DNA of 64,000 nucleotides from Gulosibacter chungangensis (GTDB taxonomy: Bacteria; Actinomycetota; Actinomycetes; Actinomycetales; Microbacteriaceae): contig NZ_WBKB01000003.1 of assembly GCF_008831155.1 (NCBI RefSeq), forward strand, positions 1 through 64,000. Direction: 5' to 3'. Shown here one piece after another: positions 41,118-48,563 of the stretch; position 1 is the first letter of the stretch, and every line of letters starts with the position of its first letter. Both the position numbers and the translations under genes were made by a program. Below the pieces are notes generated by a model that made no database searches, was not told where the DNA came from, and saw only the letters and a list, made by a program, of their open reading frames with translations.

Positions 41118-41989
41118 TACTTGGCCTCCTCGGTGAGTAGTTCGGTGCGAGCGGTTTCAAGCTGCTCTGGGGTGGCGACACCGTTGTGCCACTTGTAGGT
41201 TCCCGCGGTGAACGAGATGCCGTTGCCCTTGGTGGTGCGGGCGATGATCACGGTGGGCTTACCAGCCACGCCGCGAGCGGCTTCGGCAGCGTCAAACTGC
41301 TCGATGATCTGGTCGTAGTCGTGACCGTCGATCGTGACCGCGTTCCAGCCGAACCCGGTGAAGACCTTTTCGAGGTCTACGTGACCGAGTGGTTCGCTGC
41401 GGTCGAAGCGGTCGGACTCCGTGCCTTCCCAGCCGTACTGCTGCAGGCCGTTGAGGTCTACGATCAGCGTGAGATTGTCGAGGCCATAACGGGGAGCCGA
41501 AAGGACGGTCTCCCAGATCATGCCCTCTTCCATCTCACCGTCTCCGGTGAGTACCCAGGTGTGGAAGTCCTTGCCCTGTTTCTTCGCTGCGAGAGCGATA
41601 CCGGCGCCCACCGAGAGGCCCTGTCCGAGCGATCCAGTCGAAACGTCCACGCCCGGGGTGATCTTCATATCGGGGTGACCCTGCAGGCGCGAGTCGCCGT
41701 GGTCGAAAGTCGCGAGCTCTTCGACGGGGAAGAAGCCGCGAAGTGCGAGCACCGAGTACAGCCCGATGGCCGAGTGGCCCTTTGAAAGGATGAACCGGTC
41801 ACGGTCTTCCTTCTGCGGGTTTTCGGGGTCGATGTTCAGTTGGCGGAAGTACAGGGTCACCATCAGGTCAGTCGCCGAGAGCGGGCCGCCGATGTGGCCT
41901 GCCTTGCTCGACGTGACGGTGTCGATGATGTGCCAGCGCGCCTGTCGGGCGATTCCGGCCAACTCCTCTGTTGACGTGTTGTCGGTCAT
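41117..41989 (-). CDS. Transketolase, N-terminal half subunit
   Basis: A 290-residue protein carrying the thiamine-diphosphate (PP) domain. SKAGHIGGPLSATDLMVTLYF, KGHSAIGLYSVLALRG, SLGQGLSVGAGIALAAK and VLTGDGEMEEGMIWETVLSA with LIVDLNGLQ (GDG-x~26-N TPP motif) are intact. Split transketolases usually serve a dedicated sugar pathway rather than the core pentose phosphate route. The promoter lies in the 126-bp gap to the IclR gene, beside ACATATCAG (42033-42041) and a 14-bp palindrome. Confidence 0.92.
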   Translation of the reverse strand: MTDNTSTEELAGIARQARWHIIDTVTSSKAGHIGGPLSATDLMVTLYFRQLNIDPENPQKEDRDRFILSKGHSAIGLYSVLALRGFFPVEELATFDHGDSRLQGHPDMKITPGVDVSTGSLGQGLSVGAGIALAAKKQGKDFHTWVLTGDGEMEEGMIWETVLSAPRYGLDNLTLIVDLNGLQQYGWEGTESDRFDRSEPLGHVDLEKVFTGFGWNAVTIDGHDYDQIIEQFDAAEAARGVAGKPTVIIARTTKGNGISFTAGTYKWHNGVATPEQLETARTELLTEEAK

Positions 41990-42032
41990 GGTTACAAGAT
42001 CCTCGCAATTCAGGGAGCGAATAGTAGTCCTA

Positions 42033-42041
42033 ACATATCAG
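42033..42041. promoter_or_regulatory. Shared motif ACATATCAG
   Basis: ACATATCAG here is the exact reverse complement of CTGATATGT at 44427-44435, upstream of the transporter genes. A shared regulator site is possible. Confidence 0.35.
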
Positions 42042-42063
42042 TGCATGGACTCAGCGTCTAGCA

Positions 42064-42077
42064 AATGAGATCTCATT
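42064..42077. promoter_or_regulatory. 14-bp palindrome, candidate IclR operator
   Basis: AATGAGATCTCATT is a perfect palindrome located between the transketolase and IclR starts, just upstream of the -10 GAGAAT (42104-42109). Well placed for autoregulation or control of transketolase. Confidence 0.5.
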
Positions 42078-42115
42078 ATCGCCCCGGGTGGTCCCGCACA
42101 TGAGAGAATCTTCGG

Positions 42116-42904
42116 ATGGCCGTTGACAATGATGCGGCAGGGATCTCGATCCTCCGAAAGGCGGATTCGGTGATGACCCTGCTCGAGAAAGTGGGAGAGG
42201 CAAGCGCAACTGAAATTGCCGCCGCCGTCCACGAGCCCGTGAGCTCGACATACCGCCTTCTCGGGTCCCTGTCTGCGCTCGGCTGGGTAGATCAGGCAGG
42301 CGCACGCGGTCGCTACCGTTTGGGTTTACACGTACTGCGCATTGGGGCGCTGCTCGAAGACCGACTCGATGTGCGTCGATCAATCTTGCCGGTACTTGAG
42401 TCTGTGCGTGACCGAACCCGCTACACGAGCTTCCTCTGTTTCCGTCGTGGCGATAACGCGGTGTGCGTGGAGCGAATCGGTGGCCGGGATGTGCAGGATC
42501 TAGCGATGCGCCTAGGGGATTCGTATCCGCTGTATCAAGGTGCTGCCCCACGCGCGATCTTGGCCTTTATGCCCGAATCTGAACGTGAAGATCTCTTGAG
42601 CCGGCTCGCTCGCCGTCGTGGTAAGGGTGGCAGAGTGCCGGATAGTGGGCTCATTCGCGAGCAGATCGCCGCGGCGCAAGAGTTTGGCTACACGGTTTCG
42701 GATGCGGATGTGACACCCGGGATCATGGCCTATGGCGCGCCAATCTTCAATCATCGTGGGGAGCTTGCGGGGGCCATTTCGATCAGCGGTCTGCGTGAGC
42801 GTGTGCTCGCGCCTGAAAGTAATACGGCAGCGGAAGTGGTGGAGGCTGCGCGGCAGTGCAGTATCGCTCTCGGGTATGAGCCGATCAAGGAAGGCGCTCG
42901 GTGA
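42116..42904 (+). CDS. IclR-family regulator, pair 1 first member
   Basis: A 262-residue regulator. EASATEIAAAVHEPVSSTYR then LLGSLSALGWVDQ is the IclR winged helix; the effector domain has GAAPRAILAFM, GYTVSDADVTPGIMAYGAPI and AGAISISGLRERV. Strongly similar throughout to the protein at 46069 (RIGG/LEDRLDVR, CVERIGGRDVQ, LAMRLGDS shared). It overlaps the next IclR gene by 4 nt. GAGAAT ends 6 nt before the ATG, so probably leaderless. Effector unknown; probably inositol- or sugar-related. Confidence 0.9.
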   Translation: MAVDNDAAGISILRKADSVMTLLEKVGEASATEIAAAVHEPVSSTYRLLGSLSALGWVDQAGARGRYRLGLHVLRIGALLEDRLDVRRSILPVLESVRDRTRYTSFLCFRRGDNAVCVERIGGRDVQDLAMRLGDSYPLYQGAAPRAILAFMPESEREDLLSRLARRRGKGGRVPDSGLIREQIAAAQEFGYTVSDADVTPGIMAYGAPIFNHRGELAGAISISGLRERVLAPESNTAAEVVEAARQCSIALGYEPIKEGAR

Positions 42905-43644
42905 AGCAACCAATACGAACGCTTGCCAATTCGGATGACATCATCGTGCTGCTTGCGCACGAGGGTGATCTTTCGCCGACGCAGATTGCCGAGCAGCTCG
43001 ATCTGCCTCGCCCCACGGTTTACCGTCTCCTCGACGGTTTGAGCTCCATCAACTTCACCGAGCCGGTTCAGAGTTCGAAGACGCGACTGTCGCTGCGATG
43101 GTTGCGCATGGCTGACAAGGCGCGGGAAGCGATGCGTGAATGGCGTGGAGCCGACCGCTTGCTGCAAGAGATTGCCGAACGCACGGGTCAAACCGCGTAC
43201 CTGACTATTCCGCGCGATGGGGAAGCGGTTTGCGTGGGCTGGGAGCAGGGTAGTGGTGTCGGTGTGGTCGAGGTGAAGCCGGGGCGCAGCGTATCGATGC
43301 ACGCCGGTGCCGCTGGTCGTGCGCTCCTCGCCTTGAGCATCGACCTCGATAGCTACTTTGAAGCCAACCCGGTGCGAAGAAAATTCACCGAGCACACGCT
43401 CATTGAAGAATCCGAGCTTCGTGAAGACATTGCGTTGACCCGTGAACGGGGCTACGTGCTGTCGGACGGTGACGTCACCGAAGGCATTATGGCCCTCGCT
43501 GTCCCCGTGCGAGGTGGCAAGGGCCGAGTGCTCGGATCCCTGACTGCATCCGGGCTTTCTGATGAGTTTCGTGAGCGGCAAGCTGAAATTCTAGAAGTGC
43601 TCAAAGATGTCGCAGACCGGCTCGCGAACCTCGCGTCGGTGTGA
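42901..43644 (+). CDS. IclR-family regulator, pair 1 second member
   Basis: A 247-residue regulator. GDLSPTQIAEQLDLPRPTVY then RLLDGLSSINF is the DNA-binding helix; the effector part has SMHAGAAGRALLAL, RERGYVLSDGDVTEGIMALA and GSLTASGLSDEF. It is strongly similar to the protein at 46845 (SPxxIAExLDxPRPxVYRLLDGL, EWEQG, MHAGAAGR shared). The ATGA overlap with the preceding IclR gene suggests equal synthesis, possibly a heteromer. Confidence 0.9.
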   Translation: MKQPIRTLANSDDIIVLLAHEGDLSPTQIAEQLDLPRPTVYRLLDGLSSINFTEPVQSSKTRLSLRWLRMADKAREAMREWRGADRLLQEIAERTGQTAYLTIPRDGEAVCVGWEQGSGVGVVEVKPGRSVSMHAGAAGRALLALSIDLDSYFEANPVRRKFTEHTLIEESELREDIALTRERGYVLSDGDVTEGIMALAVPVRGGKGRVLGSLTASGLSDEFRERQAEILEVLKDVADRLANLASV

Positions 43645-43651
43645 TTGCGGT

Positions 43652-44407
43652 CTAGAACAGTAGGTACACCGCGCCAACGACGGTAAGCACGAGCACCACC
43701 ACTTCGAAGACGTTCTGCTTGATGCGATTCGCGATTGCGCGACCCACGAATGCTCCGACAATGAGCGCGGGCACCAGGCACAAATCAAGTGCGAGCCCGG
43801 ACGGCGTTATGAGCCCCAGGCCGATCGAAAACGGCAGCTTTGCGACATTGACGATTGCAAAGAACCAGGCTGCGGTGCCAAGGAATGTCTTGACGGAAAA
43901 GCGCGAGGCGAGGAAATACAGCGACATCACGGGGCCGCCCGCATTGGCAACCATCGTGGTGAAGCCACCGAGCGTGCCATAGCCATAGCGCGCAATGCTC
44001 GCTGATGACTTCGACGGCTGGGCGTCCTTCTTTCGATAGCGCTGCCACATCGTGACCGCCACAACAAGCAAGAGAATAATGCCAATGACTCGCTGCACGC
44101 TGCCGTTATCGGCGAGCCAAAGGAAGACCGCCCCGAGTATCAGCCCCAACGCCACCGCGGGAATCAATTTCACGAGGGCTCGCAAATCGGCATGGCGTCG
44201 GTAGCTCAACAGCGCAAAGATATCGCCCACGATCAGCAACACCAGGAGCGCTCCAGTGGACTCCTTTGCGGGCATGATCGCGGCAAAGATCGCGATGGAG
44301 ATGGTGTTGATCCCCGGCAGGGCAGTTTTTGACACGCCCACGAAGAAGGATGCGATGAGCAGCAGGACCCACGACACGGTGGGCAGGCTTGGGAGAAATG
44401 TTTCCAC
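43652..44407 (-). CDS. TauE/SafE family sulfite/organic-anion exporter
   Basis: A 251-residue membrane protein with about eight helices. LIASFFVGVSKTALPGINTI is the N-terminal TauE motif (GxxKT), and GTLGGFTTMVANAGGPVMSLYF the second-half repeat motif (GxxxGxxxxxxGxxGG). Some relatives export sulfite, sulfoacetate or other anions; the substrate is unknown here. Divergent from the IolT-like porter with CTGATATGT between them. Confidence 0.88.
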   Translation of the reverse strand: METFLPSLPTVSWVLLLIASFFVGVSKTALPGINTISIAIFAAIMPAKESTGALLVLLIVGDIFALLSYRRHADLRALVKLIPAVALGLILGAVFLWLADNGSVQRVIGIILLLVVAVTMWQRYRKKDAQPSKSSASIARYGYGTLGGFTTMVANAGGPVMSLYFLASRFSVKTFLGTAAWFFAIVNVAKLPFSIGLGLITPSGLALDLCLVPALIVGAFVGRAIANRIKQNVFEVVVLVLTVVGAVYLLF

Positions 44408-44426
44408 CCGGCCATCCTAGATTTAC

Positions 44427-44435
44427 CTGATATGT
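44427..44435. promoter_or_regulatory. Shared motif CTGATATGT
   Basis: Inverted copy of the motif at 42033-42041. Similar CCTGATA also occurs upstream of iolB near 47603. Possible common regulator site. Confidence 0.35.
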
Positions 44436-44548
44436 TTTCTTGATAGGACATTTGCGCCGGTTTGTTTCGGCGGTAGCCCCAAAGGCGAATTTGGCGCTTG
44501 TGCCCGGATATTGGGCTGTAGCCCAAAGAATCGGCGAAGGAGTCAAAT

Positions 44549-46000
44549 TTGACTACGGCAACGGGGAGTTCTCCAGCGGCGGGATCAAAGTTACCGCCCC
44601 TCACTGGTGGTAAGCACAAGCGCAGGATGGGCGAGGTCGCCCTGATCGCCACGTTCGGCGGGCTGCTGTTTGGTTATGACACGGGCGTCATTAATGGCGC
44701 ATTGAAACCAATGTCCGTGGAACTCGGACTTACTGCCCTCACTGAGGGCGTTGTTACCAGCGCCTTGCTATTCGGCGCAGCATTTGGCGCGGTGTTTGGG
44801 GGTCGGCTCGCCGACGGTTGGGGGCGACGCAAGACCATCATCACGCTGGCGCTACTCTTCCTCGCGGGTACCGCAATTTGCGTCACCACCCCGAGCTTCG
44901 AAGTGATGGTCCTGGGGAGAATTATTCTTGGGCTCGCCGTGGGTGGCGCGTCCTCGGTGGTGCCGGTGTTCCTCGCCGAACTCGCACCCTATGAGGTGCG
45001 CGGTTCGCTGTCGGGACGGAACGAACTCATGATTGTCGTCGGGCAGCTGGCCGCGTTCGTAATTAACGCGATTCTCGGGAACACCCTCGGGCACGTGGAA
45101 GGGATCTGGCGGGTCATGCTCGCCATCTGTGCCCTGCCGGCATTGGCACTGTTCTTCGGCATGATCCGGGTGCCGGAATCGCCGCGCTGGTTGATGGCTA
45201 AGGGGCGTCGCGAGGATGCGCTGACGGTGTTGAAAGAGCTTCGGGCGGAAGACCGCGCGGTTGCCGAGATTGACGATATTGCCCAGCAGATCAGCGCCTC
45301 GCGGAATGAGACTCGCATCGGCTTCGGATCGGTGGTGCGGGACCGCTTCCTGCGGCGGATCCTGCTGGTCGGGATTGGCCTGGGTGTCATTCAGCAGCTG
45401 ACCGGCATCAACTCGATCATGTACTACGGGCAAATTGTGCTGATCGAGTCTGGTTTCGAGGCGAACGCGGCTCTCATTGCGAATATCGCGCCGGGCATCA
45501 TCGCCGTGATCGGGGCGGTAATTGCCCTGTGGATGATGGACCGAGTGGACCGTCGGCGGACGCTGCTCACGGGCATCACACTCACCACGGTGTGCCACGT
45601 CCTGATCGGTATTGCCTCATTCGCGCTGCCCGAGGGGAGTGCAGCCCGACCCTGGATCATTCTCTTCCTGATCGTGGCATTTGTGGGATCGATGCAGACA
45701 TTCCTCAATGTGGCCGTGTGGGTCATGCTCTCCGAAATGTTCCCGCAGCATATGCGCGGGGTCGGAATGGGAGTGTCAGTATTCGTACTGTGGTGCGTGA
45801 ACGCCTGCGTGAGCCTGTTCTTCCCGAGTCTGGTCGACGTCGTCGGCATCACCGGGACGTTCTTCCTCTTCGCGGCTGTTGGAGTGCTTTCGATCCTGTT
45901 TGTCTATCGGGAAGTGCCAGAGACACGTGGCCGCACACTTGAGGAGATCGACGAGGGAGTGACCACCGGCACCATCTTTTTGGAGCACGGGAAGCGCTAG
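44549..46000 (+). CDS. MFS sugar porter, myo-inositol transporter-like
   Basis: A 483-residue transporter with 12 helices. LIATFGGLLFGYDTGVINGAL is the sugar-porter helix 1, GGRLADGWGRRKTIITLALL motif A, VPESPRWLMAKGRREDALTV the PESPRxL motif, QQLTGINSIMYYGQIVL the QQxxGxN substrate motif, and VPETRGRTLEEIDEGV the C-terminal PETKGxxLEEI motif. It is close to IolT-type inositol/H+ symporters, and iolB and iolD lie downstream. TTG start after AAGGAG. Confidence 0.88.
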   Translation: MTTATGSSPAAGSKLPPLTGGKHKRRMGEVALIATFGGLLFGYDTGVINGALKPMSVELGLTALTEGVVTSALLFGAAFGAVFGGRLADGWGRRKTIITLALLFLAGTAICVTTPSFEVMVLGRIILGLAVGGASSVVPVFLAELAPYEVRGSLSGRNELMIVVGQLAAFVINAILGNTLGHVEGIWRVMLAICALPALALFFGMIRVPESPRWLMAKGRREDALTVLKELRAEDRAVAEIDDIAQQISASRNETRIGFGSVVRDRFLRRILLVGIGLGVIQQLTGINSIMYYGQIVLIESGFEANAALIANIAPGIIAVIGAVIALWMMDRVDRRRTLLTGITLTTVCHVLIGIASFALPEGSAARPWIILFLIVAFVGSMQTFLNVAVWVMLSEMFPQHMRGVGMGVSVFVLWCVNACVSLFFPSLVDVVGITGTFFLFAAVGVLSILFVYREVPETRGRTLEEIDEGVTTGTIFLEHGKR

Positions 46001-46035
46001 ACGCTCAATATTTATTGTCTGAATTTATCGACTGA

Positions 46036-46050
46036 CGAACATAGTGTTCG
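46036..46050. promoter_or_regulatory. Inverted repeat, candidate IclR operator
   Basis: CGAACATAGTGTTCG: 6-bp perfect arms with a 3-nt spacer, upstream of the -10 GATAAT (46057-46062) of the second IclR pair. Confidence 0.5.
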
Positions 46051-46068
46051 ATATGAGATAATGGTGCA

Positions 46069-46848
46069 ATGGCAGTAGACACTGACGTTGCTGGGATGGC
46101 AATCCTCCAGAAAGCGGGAGCCATCATCAACGTGCTCGAGCGCGAGGGTGAAAGCAGCGCAGCGCAAATTTCGGAGGCGGTTGGGGAGCCTGTGAGCTCC
46201 ACCTACCGCCTCCTATCTACGATGATGGCCCTCGGATGGGTTGATACCGGGTCAAAGCGTGGCCGTTACCGGCTCGGCGTCGATGTGTTGCGCATCGGTG
46301 GGATGCTCGAAGATCGACTCGATGTGCGTAGCGTGGCGTCCCCGATCCTCGCCGAACTGCGTGATGCGACCCGCAATTCGACATTCCTGTGCCTCCTTCG
46401 GCACGACAACGCCGTGTGCGTGGAGCGAATTGGCGGACGGGATGTTCAGTCCTTGGCGATGCGCCTCGGGGACAGCTTGCCGCTCTATAGCGGTGCGGCA
46501 CCACGGGCACTGCTGTCCTTCCTGCCCAATGAAGAATTGCGCGCCACGCTCGACCGATTTGAGGCGCGTCGCCGCAACGGTGAGGCGATTCCGAGCGAGG
46601 GATCCATTCTCCGTGAGATCGAAATCGCGCGGGAGGTGGGATACACCGTGTCGGACGAGGATGTCACCCCGGGAATTGCATCCATCGGTGCGCCAATCTA
46701 TAACCACCGTGGTGAACTTGAGGGTGGCATTTCTGTCAGCGGGCTGCGAGATCGGGTGCTCGGGCCTGACGTTGATACCGCCGAGAAGGTCAAGCGTTCT
46801 GCGGCGCAAATTAGCCGCGCACTCGGAAAACTTGAGGATGCACAATGA
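46069..46848 (+). CDS. IclR-family regulator, pair 2 first member
   Basis: A 259-residue regulator, paralogue of the protein at 42116. ESSAAQISEAVGEPVSSTYR then LLSTMMALGWVD (DNA-binding), CVERIGGRDVQSLAMRLGDS, GAAPRALLSFL and GYTVSDEDVTPGIASIGAPI (effector domain). GATAAT ends 6 nt upstream of ATG. Overlaps the next IclR gene by ATGA. It probably controls iolB/iolD or the sugar porter. Confidence 0.9.
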   Translation: MAVDTDVAGMAILQKAGAIINVLEREGESSAAQISEAVGEPVSSTYRLLSTMMALGWVDTGSKRGRYRLGVDVLRIGGMLEDRLDVRSVASPILAELRDATRNSTFLCLLRHDNAVCVERIGGRDVQSLAMRLGDSLPLYSGAAPRALLSFLPNEELRATLDRFEARRRNGEAIPSEGSILREIEIAREVGYTVSDEDVTPGIASIGAPIYNHRGELEGGISVSGLRDRVLGPDVDTAEKVKRSAAQISRALGKLEDAQ

Positions 46849-47594
46849 AACCGATTAGAGCGCTCTCCAACGCCGACGAAGTGGTGCGACTATTGGGGTC
46901 TGAGGGCGATATGTCGCCGGCGGAAATTGCCGAACGGCTCGACATCCCGCGCCCCTCGGTCTACCGGCTGCTGGACGGCCTTGAATCCATTGGGCTTACC
47001 GAATCGGTACCGGGATCGCGCGCCCGGCTCAACCTGCGCTGGCTGCATCTTGCCGATCAAGCTCGTGAGTCCATGGTTGAGTGGGCCGGTGCCAGGGAAT
47101 TGCTGAGCGAGCTCGTTGAGCGCACCTCGCAAACGGCGTATCTCACGGTGCTGCGCGGCCACGAGGCAGTGTGTCTCGAATGGGAACAGGGCCGTGCGGT
47201 CGGCGTCTTATTGCTCAAGCCCGGTCGCAGCTTGCCGCTCTACGCGGGGGCGGCGGGGCGGACCTGCCTCGCCTTCGGTGTGAACGTGGAGGAGTATCTC
47301 GACACGGTGACCGAGCGCCGCGCATACACGGCCGACACTCTGACGAGTGATGCGGCACTGCGGGCGGATGTTGAGGCCACTCGGCGTCGCGGGTACGTGT
47401 TCTCCGATGAAGATGTCACCGACGGGATCGCGGCAATTGGCGTGCCAATTCGCGGGTCCCGGGGGCAGCTGTTGGGGGCGTTGTCGGTTTCAGGGATCAA
47501 GGTCGAGTATCTCGCCAAACGGGATGCATACCTCGAGGCGCTGCTGGATGTTGCGGGGCGACTCGCAAGCCTCAATGAAGCCGCCATTCAATAA
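46845..47594 (+). CDS. IclR-family regulator, pair 2 second member
   Basis: A 249-residue regulator, paralogue of the protein at 42901. GDMSPAEIAERLDIPRPSVY then RLLDGLESIGL, TAYLTVLRGHEAVCLEWEQG, LPLYAGAAGRTCLAF and RGYVFSDEDVTDGIAAIGVP are the matching blocks. Overlaps the upstream IclR gene. Located 71 nt before iolB. Confidence 0.9.
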   Translation: MKPIRALSNADEVVRLLGSEGDMSPAEIAERLDIPRPSVYRLLDGLESIGLTESVPGSRARLNLRWLHLADQARESMVEWAGARELLSELVERTSQTAYLTVLRGHEAVCLEWEQGRAVGVLLLKPGRSLPLYAGAAGRTCLAFGVNVEEYLDTVTERRAYTADTLTSDAALRADVEATRRRGYVFSDEDVTDGIAAIGVPIRGSRGQLLGALSVSGIKVEYLAKRDAYLEALLDVAGRLASLNEAAIQ

Positions 47595-47665
47595 ATCGCA
47601 CCTGATAGACGACTCGTCCATCCTGTGATACTTTTTGCGGAACGTAGTTTTCTGGAAAGGACGCA

Positions 47666-48514
47666 ATGACGCAGCCACAAATCATCACCCGCGGTAACTG
47701 GCGCAAAGTTACGCCTGAAGATGCCGGGTGGCAGTTTTCTGGACTCGAGATCGCGCAGCTGAGCGCGGGGGAGGCCATCACGTTCGAGGCCGATGCGCTT
47801 GAACGTGCGTTCGTGCCGCTTTCCGGCAAGGTGACCGTCGAAGTTGCGGGCGAGACCTACGAAATCGGTGGTCGCGCATCCGTCTTCGACGGCCTGGGAT
47901 ACACCCTGTACGTGCCGCGCGACACGGCAGTGCGAGTAGTCGCACTCGACGACGCCGAGCTCGCAATTGCATCCTCCGTGGCGGAGAAAAAATACGAGGT
48001 TCGACTCGTAACCCCGGATGATCTGAGCGTGGAAAGCCGCGGCGGGGGCAATGCATCCCGCCAGGTATCGACCCCAATCCCGCCTGACTTCCCGGCCGAC
48101 CGACTGTTGGTCGTCGAGGTGTGGACCCCTGGCGGTAACTGGTCGAGCTACCCGCCGCACAAGCACGAAGTGGACCGCGAGGGCGAATCTCAGCTCGAGG
48201 AGATTTACTACTACCGGCTGCGGGACCCCGAAAACGGTTGGGCCGTGCAGCGGGCCTACTCACCCGAACGCGATTTTGATCTCACCGAGACCGTGCGCGA
48301 CGGCGATGTCTGCTTGCTGCCATGGGCGTACCACACGACGGTGGCCGCACACGGGCACGACCTCTACTATCTGAACGTGCTCGCTGGCGGTGCCGAAGGC
48401 CGTACGCTGCAAGCCTGCCAGGACCCGGCGCTGGCTGAAACGCAAAATGACTGGGCTACGGCGCAGGCAGACGAGCGCGTTCCGTTCGTCCCTCGGTACC
48501 CCGAAAATTCCTAA
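47666..48514 (+). CDS. iolB: 5-deoxy-glucuronate isomerase
   Basis: A 282-residue enzyme. VFDGLGYTLYVPRDTAV, VVEVWTPGGNWSSYPPHKHE and DREGESQLEEIYYYRLRDPE are the IolB signature with the metal-binding HKH and Glu. GDVCLLPWAYHTTVAAHGHDLYYLN closes the second cupin. It converts 5-deoxy-D-glucuronate to 2-deoxy-5-keto-D-gluconate in myo-inositol breakdown. AAAGGA precedes the ATG. The next gene, iolD, makes its substrate. Confidence 0.95.
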   Translation: MTQPQIITRGNWRKVTPEDAGWQFSGLEIAQLSAGEAITFEADALERAFVPLSGKVTVEVAGETYEIGGRASVFDGLGYTLYVPRDTAVRVVALDDAELAIASSVAEKKYEVRLVTPDDLSVESRGGGNASRQVSTPIPPDFPADRLLVVEVWTPGGNWSSYPPHKHEVDREGESQLEEIYYYRLRDPENGWAVQRAYSPERDFDLTETVRDGDVCLLPWAYHTTVAAHGHDLYYLNVLAGGAEGRTLQACQDPALAETQNDWATAQADERVPFVPRYPENS

Positions 48515-48563
48515 TAATTCCCCAATTCCAATCAATATCGATACACGAAAGGCTGGTGGCGCT

